A DNA stretch of 43,633 nt, taken from contig JACVRW010000012.1 of assembly GCA_014534235.1 (NCBI GenBank), forward strand, positions 1 through 43,633. The letters run 5' to 3'. The notes beneath the pieces are model-generated. The model was not told where the DNA came from and did not search any database. It saw only the letters and a program-made list of their open reading frames with translations. This DNA comes from Thermoleophilaceae bacterium. Its GTDB lineage: Bacteria; Actinomycetota; Thermoleophilia; Solirubrobacterales; Thermoleophilaceae. The position numbers were made by a program, and so were the translations under genes. Position 1 is the first letter of the stretch. Each line of letters begins with the position of its first letter. This document shows positions 15,736 to 22,656 of the stretch, in pieces.

Positions 15736-16986
15736 GCGCCGCCCGATGCGGTACACCGGCCCGCTCAGCGACACCGCGTACACCCGGCCGCGACCGTCCT
15801 CCCCGAACGACACCAGGATCTGCACGCGCAGGCGGGTGCGCCGGGTCGGCGCGGTTCCGCGCCTCAGGCGGGCGAGCCGGATCGTGGGGTTGCAGAGGTC
15901 GCCGTACACATACCGGCCGTACCAGCCGCGCCCCAGCGAGCGGTCGCGGATGACGTACCCACCGATGATCGAGCAGAACCCCTCGTCCTGCGTGTGGTCG
16001 ATCACCGGCGCGACATGACCCCGGGCCCTGCCCGGGTTGTACGCGCGCCTCCCCTCGAAGACGCTCCACCCGAAGTTGTGGCCGCCGCGCGGCGTGCGGG
16101 CGGCGCCCGGACGCGCCGGCACGAAGTCGATCTCCTCGACCTCGTCCTGCCCCACGTCGCCGATCGTGAGATGTCCGCGGCGGCGGTCGAACGAGAAGCG
16201 GTAGGGGTTGCGCAGCCCGTAGGCGTAGACCTCGGGGCGAGCGCCCCGGCGGCCGCGGAATGGGTTGTCGTCCGGCACCGCGTAGCCGCCCTCCGGGCGC
16301 GGCTCGATGCGGACCATCTTGCCGAGGAGGCGGCCGAGGTTCTGGGCGTTCCGGTCGGGATCGCCGCCGCCACCACCGTCGCCGAAGCCCGCGTAGAGCA
16401 TGCCGTCGGGACCGAACTGGAGCTGGCCGCCCTTGTGGTTGAAGCGGTGGTGCGGAACCCGGATCACGTTCCGCCGCGACCCCGGCTGCGCCCGGGTGGG
16501 CTTGGTCTCCGACCGCAGGAAGCTGTCGATGGTGATGAACCCCTCGTTGTCCGTGTAGTAGACGTAGAAGCGGCGCGAGCGGTCGTAGTCCGGGGCAAAC
16601 GCCATGGAGAGCATGCCGCTCTCGCCGCCGGTGCTCACATCGCCCCTTATGTCGAGGAACGGCTCGTCGAGCACGCGACGGCCGCGGAGCACGCGGATCC
16701 GCCCCTTGCGCTCCACGACAAAGCGAAGCCGGCGCTCGCCGCGCGGGGCGGCGATGTACGTGGGCTGTTCGAAGCGGCCGAGCAGGAGCAGGCGCACCGG
16801 CCGGCGGGCGGCCGCCGTCCCTCGGTCACCGCCGGCGCTCCCACCGCTCGCCCTGTGGTTCGCGTCGGCCGAGGTGCGCGGCGTCGGGTCGGACCCGTCG
16901 GCACCGGAGTCGTCCGACGAGCAGGCGGCGAGGGAGGATGCGACGAACGCGAGAGCGAGCAGGCTTCGGATGGAGCAGGCGCCCAC
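15733..16986 (-). CDS. PQQ-dependent sugar dehydrogenase-like lipoprotein
   Basis: A 417-residue exported beta-propeller of the soluble glucose dehydrogenase/sorbosone dehydrogenase family. The N-terminus is a lipoprotein signal with lipobox LAAC (Cys22), followed by a Ser/Asp/Gly-rich linker. Family signatures follow: ESGMLSMAFAPDY, the motif NHKGGQLQFGPDGMLY with its conserved His, and GDVGQDEVEEIDF. The enzyme would oxidise aldoses at the outer face of the membrane with PQQ. No PQQ synthesis genes are in the window. The GTG start is set by the signal peptide. It is upstream of the hydroxyproline operon on the same strand and 36 nt from the divergent tRNA gene. Confidence 0.88.
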   Translation of the reverse strand: MGACSIRSLLALAFVASSLAACSSDDSGADGSDPTPRTSADANHRASGGSAGGDRGTAAARRPVRLLLLGRFEQPTYIAAPRGERRLRFVVERKGRIRVLRGRRVLDEPFLDIRGDVSTGGESGMLSMAFAPDYDRSRRFYVYYTDNEGFITIDSFLRSETKPTRAQPGSRRNVIRVPHHRFNHKGGQLQFGPDGMLYAGFGDGGGGGDPDRNAQNLGRLLGKMVRIEPRPEGGYAVPDDNPFRGRRGARPEVYAYGLRNPYRFSFDRRRGHLTIGDVGQDEVEEIDFVPARPGAARTPRGGHNFGWSVFEGRRAYNPGRARGHVAPVIDHTQDEGFCSIIGGYVIRDRSLGRGWYGRYVYGDLCNPTIRLARLRRGTAPTRRTRLRVQILVSFGEDGRGRVYAVSLSGPVYRIGRR

Positions 16987-17007
16987 GCACCCTCAGTATG
17001 GCAACGC

Positions 17008-17013
17008 TACCCT
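17008..17013 (+). promoter_or_regulatory. -10 element TACCCT for tRNA-Pro
   Basis: TACCCT ends 9 nt before the mature 5' end of the tRNA, so the primary transcript probably has almost no 5' extension. Confidence 0.45.
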
Positions 17014-17022
17014 TGGGCCCTG

Positions 17023-17096
17023 CGGGCTGTGGCGCAGTCTGGTAGCGCGCTCCGTTCGGGTCGGAGAGGTCGCCAGTTCAAATCTGGCCAGCCCGA
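17023..17096 (+). tRNA. tRNA-Pro (anticodon CGG)
   Basis: A full cloverleaf folds. The 7-bp acceptor is CGGGCTG/CAGCCCG, and the D stem is GCGC/GCGC. The anticodon stem CTCCG/CGGAG has loop TTCGGGT and anticodon CGG at 17057-17059. The T arm is GCCAG/CTGGC with loop TTCAAAT, and the discriminator is A. No CCA is encoded. It reads CCG proline codons, which are abundant in this GC-rich genome. Confidence 0.95.
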
Positions 17097-17142
17097 CTCA
17101 ACGTCTCGCGCCGTCGGCGCAGACTGCCACTACGCGCGCGCA

Positions 17143-17406
17143 TCACACCTGCGCAGAGACCGTGGCCCGATGGCTCGTCAGCAGATCGATCACCGCGGTC
17201 GATGCGCGGAACGGGTCGGCCACCAGGATGCCGTCGCGTATCGTTATCACCGCGACGATCTCGCCGTTGAGTTCGCCGGCGAGCGCGTCGCATCCGGGCG
17301 CCTGCGAGCTGTCGAGCGCCGCAACGGCACGCACGGCAACCGAGTCGCCCGGCTGATCCGCAAGCGGCGTGATCGGGCGGGAACCTGTGGAAGCGGGCGT
17401 GACCAT
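17143..17406 (-). CDS. Small hypothetical protein, 87 aa
   Basis: Not recognised. The composition looks coding (GDSVAVRAVAALDSSQ, then LNGEIVAVITIRDGILVADP), with alternating hydrophobic beta-type segments in the middle and no signal peptide or Cys motif. Support for a real gene is its ATG at 17406 preceded by TAGGAT with a 6-nt spacer, the same leaderless arrangement as neighbouring genes. It lies alone between the tRNA and the VOC gene, opposite in strand to both. Confidence 0.45.
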   Translation of the reverse strand: MVTPASTGSRPITPLADQPGDSVAVRAVAALDSSQAPGCDALAGELNGEIVAVITIRDGILVADPFRASTAVIDLLTSHRATVSAQV

Positions 17407-17412
17407 GCGCCG

Positions 17413-17418
17413 ATCCTA
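17413..17418 (-). promoter_or_regulatory. -10 element TAGGAT before the 87-aa gene
   Basis: TAGGAT on the minus strand sits 6 nt from the ATG at 17406, consistent with leaderless transcription. Confidence 0.4.
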
Positions 17419-17561
17419 GGTTCGCCCCGGCGCCGGAACATCGGCCGCACCACCCAAACTTGCCGGCTACCGGTGGCGGGATCTACGTAGTCACGTCCTT
17501 ACAAGACGCGCGCCCGCCCCAGACGTACCCTGGGCGCGTCAACCGACTGAGGAGGACGCCG

Positions 17562-17972
17562 ATGACGACCCAGACCTCGACCCCGATCTTCTATCCGGGA
17601 CTGCTGTACCGCGACGCCGACGCCGGTATGAGGTGGCTCGAGAGCGTGCTCGGGTGCGAGCGGCGCGAGGAGCACCGCGATGACGACGGCAACGTCGTCC
17701 ACGCCGAGCTCGTCTTCCGCGGCGTGATCGTGATGGTGGGCACCGCCGGGGTGGGAAGGGAGCCGTTCCGCAGCCTCCCGGCCGGCGGGCGCCTCCTCTA
17801 CTGCGGGATCGACGACGTGGACGCCCTCTATGAGCGCGTTCGCGAGGCGGGCGGCGACATCGCCCTGGCCATCACCGACACCGACTACGGCTCGCGCGAC
17901 TTCACGGTCCGCGATCCCGAGGGCAATCTGTGGGCGTTCGGGACGTACCGCCCGCAGGTCGAGGAGGGCTGA
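17562..17972 (+). CDS. VOC (glyoxalase/PhnB-like) family protein
   Basis: A 136-residue vicinal-oxygen-chelate fold protein. It shows the two beta-alpha-beta-beta-beta units: YPGLLYRDADAGMRWLESVLG at the N-terminus, and DDVDALYERVREAGGDI followed by DYGSRDFTVRDPEGNLWAFGTY in the second half. The late Glu in DPEGN is the conserved metal-ligand region. The family includes glyoxalases, dioxygenases and resistance proteins, and the substrate is unknown. The ATG at 17562 has a strong GAGGAGG Shine-Dalgarno, and TACCCT (17526-17531) is a likely -10 giving a leader of about 25 nt. A broken second VOC gene follows at once. Confidence 0.85.
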   Translation: MTTQTSTPIFYPGLLYRDADAGMRWLESVLGCERREEHRDDDGNVVHAELVFRGVIVMVGTAGVGREPFRSLPAGGRLLYCGIDDVDALYERVREAGGDIALAITDTDYGSRDFTVRDPEGNLWAFGTYRPQVEEG

Positions 17973-17997
17973 GCGCTCGAGGCGCGAAGGACGCGGC

Positions 17998-18379
17998 ATG
18001 GACATGAAGCTGGAGGTCGTTCCCATTCCCGTCGCCGACGTCGACGCCGCCAAGGCGTTCTACACCGAGAAGGTCGTTTCAACCTGGACCACGACGTGCG
18101 GCCCAACGACACGATGCGGATCGTGCAGATGACCCCGCCGGGGTCCGCCTGCTCGGTCGTGATAGGCGAGGGCCTCCCGCTCGGAGAGCCCTGCTAGGTC
18201 AAGGGCGTGCAGCTCGTCGTCGACGACATCGACGCCGTGCGCGAGGCGCTGGCGGTCGGGGAGTAGCCGTCGGCGACGTCCAGCAGCTCGGGCCCGAGGG
18301 CGCGCCCGGCTCACGGTTCTGCTTCTTCGAGGACCCAGACGGGAACGGCTGGGCGGTGCAGGAACTGAAGCGCCCATGA
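17998..18379 (+). pseudogene. VOC family gene with two frameshifts and a nonsense codon
   Basis: The ATG at 17998 opens MDMKLEVVPIPVADVDAAKA and FYTEKV. The frame then shifts near 18075 into NLDHDVRPNDTMRIVQMTPP and onward, which hits TAG at 18195-18197 where a codon is expected. A second shift near 18254 restores VAVGDVQQLGPEGAPGSRFC, then FFEDPDGNGWAVQELKRP and a TGA ending at 18379. Each shift is explained by one missing G. Reassembled, this would be an ordinary VOC protein of about 127 residues. It lies 25 nt downstream of an intact VOC gene and was probably co-transcribed with it. True decay or sequencing error are both possible, although the in-frame stop argues for decay. Confidence 0.85.
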
Positions 18380-18443
18380 GCGGATGCCGGCCGCCGGGCT
18401 TCGGCCGCCGTGCAACGGACCTCCGAGGCGGACCGAGCGCGCG

Positions 18444-19118
18444 CTACCCCGCCGGCACCAGCTCGTCCAGCACCGCGCCGAGCCCCCTCAGGTCGGGGAG
18501 CTCGCGCGTCGGCGGCGGGTCGCCGCGCTCGCCCAGGCGGTTGATCCAGACCGTTCGGATGCCCAGGTCGTTGGCCGGCACGATGTCGTGGAAGTGGCTC
18601 TGCGCGACGTGGACGTGGCGGGCGGCGTCCGCGCCGGTGGACCCGTAGAAGGCGCGCCAGTGTCCGTGCGCGGGCTTGTACGACCCGACCTCGGAAGCGA
18701 CGATGGCGCCGTCGAACGGCACCCCGATCGCGCGCAGGGACGCCTCGATCAAATCCCGATCGCTGTTCGACAGCACGACGAGCCTCCAGCCGCGCCGCCG
18801 GGCGTCCGCCAGGGCGTCCGGCACCTCGGGGAAGACGGGCCAACCCGGGAGGGAACGTCCCAGCGCGTCACGCTCCTCGGCGCGGAGCTCGGAGCCGGCC
18901 TGCGCGGCGATCTCGGCGAGCACCGTCGCCATCACCTCCCGGTAGCTCGCGGTCGGGTTTTCGCTCTGGACTCGCGGCTCGATCGAGTGGTAGGCCGCCA
19001 ACAGCTCCTCGCCCTTCGAGGTGCCGAACAGGCGCCCGAGCTCCGCGGCGATCCCGCGGTTCCAGTCGACCAGCGTCCCGTAGCAGTCGAACGTGGCCCA
19101 CCGCGACGCCCCTTCCAT
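18444..19118 (-). CDS. HAD-superfamily haloacid dehalogenase type II-like hydrolase
   Basis: A 224-residue HAD hydrolase. The nucleophile D11 is in FDCYGTLVDWN, motif II is LSNSD near 116-120 and the lysine is in SYKPAHGHW. The FDxYGTLxDWN signature and a helical cap are typical of L-2-haloacid dehalogenases, but many such proteins have other, unknown substrates. The ATG at 19118 lies 7 nt after TATCCT with no Shine-Dalgarno, so the mRNA is probably leaderless. Not in an operon with its minus-strand neighbour, since both have independent upstream signals. Confidence 0.85.
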   Translation of the reverse strand: MEGASRWATFDCYGTLVDWNRGIAAELGRLFGTSKGEELLAAYHSIEPRVQSENPTASYREVMATVLAEIAAQAGSELRAEERDALGRSLPGWPVFPEVPDALADARRRGWRLVVLSNSDRDLIEASLRAIGVPFDGAIVASEVGSYKPAHGHWRAFYGSTGADAARHVHVAQSHFHDIVPANDLGIRTVWINRLGERGDPPPTRELPDLRGLGAVLDELVPAG

Positions 19119-19125
19119 GGAGCGC

Positions 19126-19131
19126 AGGATA
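19126..19131 (-). promoter_or_regulatory. -10 element TATCCT of the HAD gene
   Basis: TATCCT on the minus strand, 7 nt from the ATG at 19118, without an intervening Shine-Dalgarno. Confidence 0.5.
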
Positions 19132-19161
19132 CGGGCACCCGTTCCCCATGGTCGGAAGCGC

Positions 19162-19608
19162 TTACGCTCGGCGAAACGCCGCGATCACCTCCGCGAACCG
19201 ACTCACCGATTCCGCCCCGTCCGCGTCCGAGAGTCCGACGATGGCCGTCTGGACGCCCGACTCGGCGAGCTCACGGTAACGCCCGATGTGCTCCTCGACG
19301 GTCGCAGCGCCGGCGCCCTCACGGGATTCCGCCGAGGCGACGACGCGGGCCGGCGCCAGATGGGTCACCTCGATCGTCGCCGGGTCCCGCCCTTCCGCGG
19401 CGCAGTGCTCCCGCAGCACGGCGAGCTTGTGGCGGGCGGTCTCGGGGTTGCCGAAGAGGTTGCAAGCGTCGGCGTGCCGGGCGACGAGCCGCAACGTGCG
19501 ACGCTCCCCTGAGCCGCCCACGAGAATCGGGATGCGCTCCTGCAGCGGCCGGGGGTAGCAGGGGTCGGGGAGGCGCAGCGGAGGAGCGTCCGGCGGCCAC
19601 TCGCTCAC
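19162..19608 (-). pseudogene. 5'-truncated LLM-class F420-dependent oxidoreductase
   Basis: The 148 residues after GTG 19608 correspond to roughly the C-terminal half of a luciferase-like F420-dependent oxidoreductase. PLQERIPILVGGSGERRTLR and LVARHADACNLFG are diagnostic of the middle of that family, which is normally near 300 residues. The N-terminal half of the barrel is absent, and the upstream space on the same strand is filled by the VOC gene ending 3 nt before. A deletion joining two genes is the simplest reading. The fragment lacks half of the TIM barrel and should not be an active enzyme. It could still be translated as part of the operon. Confidence 0.7.
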
Positions 19609-19611
19609 GCT

Positions 19612-20002
19612 CTACCCGGCCGGCTGCTCCATGTAGATGACCTCCCATACGTGGCCGTCCGGGTCCCGGAAGCTGCGCTCGTACATCGGGCCCTGCTCCA
19701 GGGTGTCGTTCCACGGCCGGCCGCCGGCGGCAAGCGCCTTCTCGACCAGCGAGTCGACCTCCTGGCGGCTGTCCGCGGAGAGCGCGAACCAGGACCTCGG
19801 TGGTATCGGATCGGCGATCTCGCCGTCGATGAAGTCGCGGAAGCGGTCTTCGGTCAGCAGCATCGCGTAGATGTTCTGGTCGATGACCATGCAGGCGGGG
19901 GTCTCGTCCGTGAACTGCGGGTCGAACTCGAAGCCCAGCTGTCCGAAGAACCGCTTCGAGCTCTCGAGGTCCTTGACCGGCAGGTTGACGAATCATGCGC
20001 AT
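19612..20002 (-). pseudogene. VOC family gene with an N-terminal frameshift
   Basis: The expected start MRM at 20002 has a Shine-Dalgarno (GGAAGGGAG). A one-nucleotide frame discrepancy follows within five codons, because the conserved FVNLPVKDLESSKRFFGQLG FEF reads in another frame and is directly preceded there by TGA. The rest, through MVIDQNIYAMLLTEDRFRDF to RSFRDPDGHVWEVIYMEQPAG, is an intact VOC domain of the lactoylglutathione-lyase-like group. If the frameshift is real, only a shorter protein from ATG 19890 (about 92 residues) could be made, lacking the first beta unit. A sequencing error at this one position is a fair alternative. Confidence 0.65.
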
Positions 20003-20044
20003 TGCGGTCTCCCTTCCTGAGTCAGCGTTCGGCCATGGGCGTTT

Positions 20045-21184
20045 CTAGGACCCGGCCAGGCGCGGGGAACGATCGGGTGCCAAGACCGCCGGCGTTGTCG
20101 CAGCCCGGGTGACGCGCGCGGGACCCGGCGCCTCGAGCCATGAGGGGATCGGCTCGCCCAGCGCTGCGTCCGCGAGTAGCTCGCCCAACGCCGGCCCGAA
20201 CTTGAACAAGTTGTCGCCGGCAAGCACCAGCACGCGCCCGGCGCGCCAGATGCGGAAGGTGTCACCGCCCTCGGGCAGCATCGTCGTGAGGCAAAGGCGG
20301 GCACCGATCGGCTCCGGGTCGAGGCCCGGCAGGGCGCGCTCGACGTATCGGCGAATCCGGCGGAGCAGCGCGTCCACGCCGTCTTGCCCGGAGGGGACCT
20401 CGTTGTCCGGCCCGCTCAGCCCTACCACGTACGCGTCCTCGCCCGGCACGGGTCCGCCGTAGACCGTCTCGCCGTGGGCACCCGAGAGGTCCTGCAGCGA
20501 GGGGAGCGCCGCGCCGACACCCGGACGGAGCACGCGGAACGTCGCCCGCGCGTGGCAGCCGATCGAGACGGGGACCGCGACGCCGAGACCGCTCGCGAGC
20601 TCCCGCACGCCCGCCCCGGCGCAGACGATCACGCAGCCCGCCTCCCAGATCCCCTCCGAGGTCTCGACGACCGGGCGCGGGGAGTCTCCGAGCCGGAAGG
20701 CCTGTCCCAGCGTCAACCGGTCGGAGACGGCCCGCGAGAGCGCCTCGATGCTCGCCCGCACGTCGGTCGACCCGCCCAGCTCGTCGAGCAGCGCCTCGCC
20801 CCCCGGCGCCCGGAAGATCGGCAGCGCCCGCTCCTGCTCGCGCGGGCCGATCAGCCTGCACGGCACGCCGGCCTCGGCGAGCAGGCGCTCGCGCTCCAGC
20901 GCCGGTGGACCGGTCACGATCACGCCCTCGCCGCCGAGCATCGGCGTGCCCAGGCGCCGCTCCCACTCCTCCCATACGAGCCGAGACTCCACCGCGAGGC
21001 GGACGAGCTCCGGCCGTGCATGGCCGTGGCGGAAGATCCTCGTCCGGCCGGCCGACTGTCCCGCTCCGGGCCGGGCGGCCTCGAACAGGCGGAAGTCGAC
21101 ACGCCGCAGGGAGAGCGCATAGGCGGTCGAGAGGCCCACGATCCCCGCCCCCACCACGGCCACGTCGGTGCGGCCCCGGCTCAC
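20045..21184 (-). CDS. Sarcosine-oxidase-like FAD amine oxidase
   Basis: DAO-family flavoenzyme of 379 residues. The Rossmann motif VAVVGAGIVGLSTAYALSLR occupies residues 8-27. C298 in RLCLTTMLPEGG aligns by pattern with the cysteine that binds FAD covalently in monomeric sarcosine oxidase. GDNLFKFGPALGELLAD near 323-339 matches the KFGP-type end of that group. It probably oxidises an N-methyl or secondary amino acid; substrate unknown. The GTG at 21184 follows the stop of a 90-aa gene within 2 nt, so the two are coupled. The broken VOC gene lies 42 nt downstream on the same strand. Confidence 0.85.
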   Translation of the reverse strand: MSRGRTDVAVVGAGIVGLSTAYALSLRRVDFRLFEAARPGAGQSAGRTRIFRHGHARPELVRLAVESRLVWEEWERRLGTPMLGGEGVIVTGPPALERERLLAEAGVPCRLIGPREQERALPIFRAPGGEALLDELGGSTDVRASIEALSRAVSDRLTLGQAFRLGDSPRPVVETSEGIWEAGCVIVCAGAGVRELASGLGVAVPVSIGCHARATFRVLRPGVGAALPSLQDLSGAHGETVYGGPVPGEDAYVVGLSGPDNEVPSGQDGVDALLRRIRRYVERALPGLDPEPIGARLCLTTMLPEGGDTFRIWRAGRVLVLAGDNLFKFGPALGELLADAALGEPIPSWLEAPGPARVTRAATTPAVLAPDRSPRLAGS

Positions 21185-21185
21185 G

Positions 21186-21458
21186 TCATGCCGCGACGGC
21201 GTTGTAGTAGCGCACAGCGAGACCGGTGAGCAGGGTCTCGAAGCAGGACTCCAGGCTGATGCCGTGCTCCTCGGCGTAGGCCCGCAGGCCGGCCCTCTCG
21301 ATGGCCTCGCTCTGGGCGATCACCTCGTCCACGAGGTCGGGATGCTGGTCGGAGAAGTAAGCGCCCATCGAGTACAGGCTCGTGTCCATGAGCGACTCGA
21401 GGAACTGCTCGCCCGCCGCCTCGCTCGCGGAGCGGCGTCTCGTGCGCTTCGCCGCCAT
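21186..21458 (-). CDS. Hypothetical protein, 90 aa, coupled to the amine oxidase
   Basis: Not recognised. A basic N-terminus (MAAKRTRRR) precedes a helical, acidic body with several aromatic residues (LMDTSLYSMGAYFSDQHPDL), ending ALAVRYYNAVAA-like in LLTGLAVRYYNAVAA. There is no signal peptide or metal motif. The ATG at 21458 was chosen because TAACCT lies 8 nt upstream and no Shine-Dalgarno exists. Its stop is 2 nt from the GTG of the oxidase, so a partner or regulatory role for that enzyme is plausible but unproven. Confidence 0.7.
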   Translation of the reverse strand: MAAKRTRRRSASEAAGEQFLESLMDTSLYSMGAYFSDQHPDLVDEVIAQSEAIERAGLRAYAEEHGISLESCFETLLTGLAVRYYNAVAA

Positions 21459-21466
21459 CGGCGGGC

Positions 21467-21476
21467 AGGTTACCCT
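21467..21476. promoter_or_regulatory. Overlapping divergent -10 elements
   Basis: Minus-strand TAACCT (21472-21467, 8 nt from the ATG at 21458) and plus-strand TACCCT (21471-21476, about 27 nt before the NIF3 GTG) share two base pairs. Only one polymerase could open this DNA at a time. Confidence 0.45.
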
Positions 21477-21503
21477 CCCCCGACCACCCCGAAGGTGCCT
21501 TCC

Positions 21504-22262
21504 GTGCCCGCCCGCGACGAGATCACCCGCTACCTCGACGAGCTGCTGGAGGCGCATGCGTTCGACGACTACGGCCCCAACGGAATCCAGGTGCCGGGGG
21601 CCGAAGAGGTGGAGTTGGTCGTCACGGGCGTGTCGGCGCACCGCGAACTCTTCACGCGCGCGGCCGACGCAGGCGCCCAGCTCGTGATCTGCCATCACGG
21701 CGTCCTTTGGGATTCCCAGCCCCGCGCGATCTCACCTCCTCTGAAGGAGCGCCTGCGCGTGCTCTTCGACTCGGACATCTCGCTGGCCGCCTACCACCTG
21801 CCGCTCGACGCCCACCCAGAGCTCGGCAACAACGCGCTGATCTGCGAGGCCCTCGGGCTCGAGCGGGCCGAGCCGTTCGGGCACCACCGTGGCCGGACGA
21901 TCGGCTTCGTCGGCCGCGCTCCGGAAGCGATCCCGTTCGGCGAGCTCCTCGATCGCTGCCGCGGCGCTTTCGGGCGGCGGTCGTTCGCGTGGGACGCCGG
22001 GCCGGCCACAGTCAGGAGCGTGGGCGTCCTGTCGGGTGGCGGCGCCTCGAGCTTCGGCGAGGCGATCTCGCTCGGCCTGGACGCCTTCCTCACCGGCGAG
22101 CCCGCCGAACCGGCGATGGCGGAGGCACGCGAGGCCGGCGTACATTTCATCGCCGCCGGCCACTACGCCACGGAGACCTTCGGCGTCCGCCGCCTGGGCG
22201 AGCTCGTGGCCGATCGCTTCGGGGTCGAGCATCGCTTCATCGACGTGCCGAACCCGATCTGA
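21504..22262 (+). CDS. NIF3-like dinuclear metal-centre protein
   Basis: A 252-residue member of the NIF3/YbgI family. The metal-binding segments are present: VICHHGVLWDS near 55-65, AAYHLPLDAHPELGNNALIC near 93-112, and the late HFIAAGHYATETFGVRRL. The family is proposed to bind two metals and to act as a GTP cyclohydrolase I-like or hydrolytic protein, but the function is not settled. GTG at 21504 follows GAAGG by about 8 nt; another GTG at 21495 is possible. The upstream -10 TACCCT predicts a leader of about 20 nt. Confidence 0.88.
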   Translation: MPARDEITRYLDELLEAHAFDDYGPNGIQVPGAEEVELVVTGVSAHRELFTRAADAGAQLVICHHGVLWDSQPRAISPPLKERLRVLFDSDISLAAYHLPLDAHPELGNNALICEALGLERAEPFGHHRGRTIGFVGRAPEAIPFGELLDRCRGAFGRRSFAWDAGPATVRSVGVLSGGGASSFGEAISLGLDAFLTGEPAEPAMAEAREAGVHFIAAGHYATETFGVRRLGELVADRFGVEHRFIDVPNPI

Positions 22263-22332
22263 CGGGGCCGCGAGGAAACTCGAAAGCCGCGAGCGAAGCG
22301 ACGGGTTTTATCCGCTCTTTCCCAACTTTTCG

Positions 22333-22360
22333 TTGCGCCGTCCCCGCCAGTCAGTACCCT
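22333..22360 (+). promoter_or_regulatory. Promoter of the 56-aa gene (-35 TTGCGC, 16 nt, -10 TACCCT)
   Basis: One of the few places where both hexamers can be named: TTGCGC at 22333-22338 and TACCCT at 22355-22360. The following leader of about 28 nt is AT-rich against the local background and ends in GGAGGA, 8 nt before the ATG. Confidence 0.5.
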
Positions 22361-22395
22361 CATGAATAGGCCAAACGACGCGGAGGATTAATTAC

Positions 22396-22566
22396 ATGTC
22401 GATCCACCTGACGCCCACGGAGCTCGCCCGAGAGGCAGGGATGCACCGCCGCGAGGTCATCGCGAAGTGCATGGAGCTGGGCGTCCCGATCTTCCAGGGG
22501 AGGATCGACAAGACGCTCTTCATCAAGAGCCTGAAGGCGCAGAAGAAGCAGCTCGCGAAGGCCTAG
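22396..22566 (+). CDS. 56-aa helix-turn-helix-like basic protein
   Basis: A short protein not assigned to a named family. Residues about 6-24 (TPTELAREAGMHRREVIAKC) read as a helix-turn-helix like those in MerR/excisionase-type or IF2-N domains. A short beta-rich segment (VPIFQGRIDKTLF) follows like a wing, and the tail is lysine-rich (KSLKAQKKQLAKA). The features suggest nucleic-acid binding. Expression signals are unusually good: GGAGGA spaced 8 nt from the ATG in an AT-rich context, and a recognisable promoter, implying high expression. A GC-rich hairpin follows the stop. Target and function are unknown. Confidence 0.75.
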   Translation: MSIHLTPTELAREAGMHRREVIAKCMELGVPIFQGRIDKTLFIKSLKAQKKQLAKA

Positions 22567-22577
22567 GCCGAGCGCCG

Positions 22578-22599
22578 GCGGCGGCCGCTCGGCCGCCGC
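22578..22599 (+). terminator. Hairpin downstream of the 56-aa gene
   Basis: A perfect 9-bp stem (GCGGCGGCC paired with GGCCGCCGC) has loop GCTC and starts 12 nt after the stop codon. No T-run follows, as is common in high-GC actinobacteria, so efficiency is uncertain. Confidence 0.5.
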
Positions 22600-22607
22600 T
22601 CTCCCCG

Positions 22608-22613
22608 TAGAAT
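22608..22613 (+). promoter_or_regulatory. -10 element TAGAAT for the long-chain acyl-CoA synthetase
   Basis: TAGAAT lies 43 nt before the ATG and just after the hairpin. The leader ends in the strong Shine-Dalgarno GGGGGAGG. Confidence 0.5.
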
Positions 22614-22656
22614 CCGGACGCAGGACCGCGCAAGCTCGCATCCAGGGGGAGGCACG

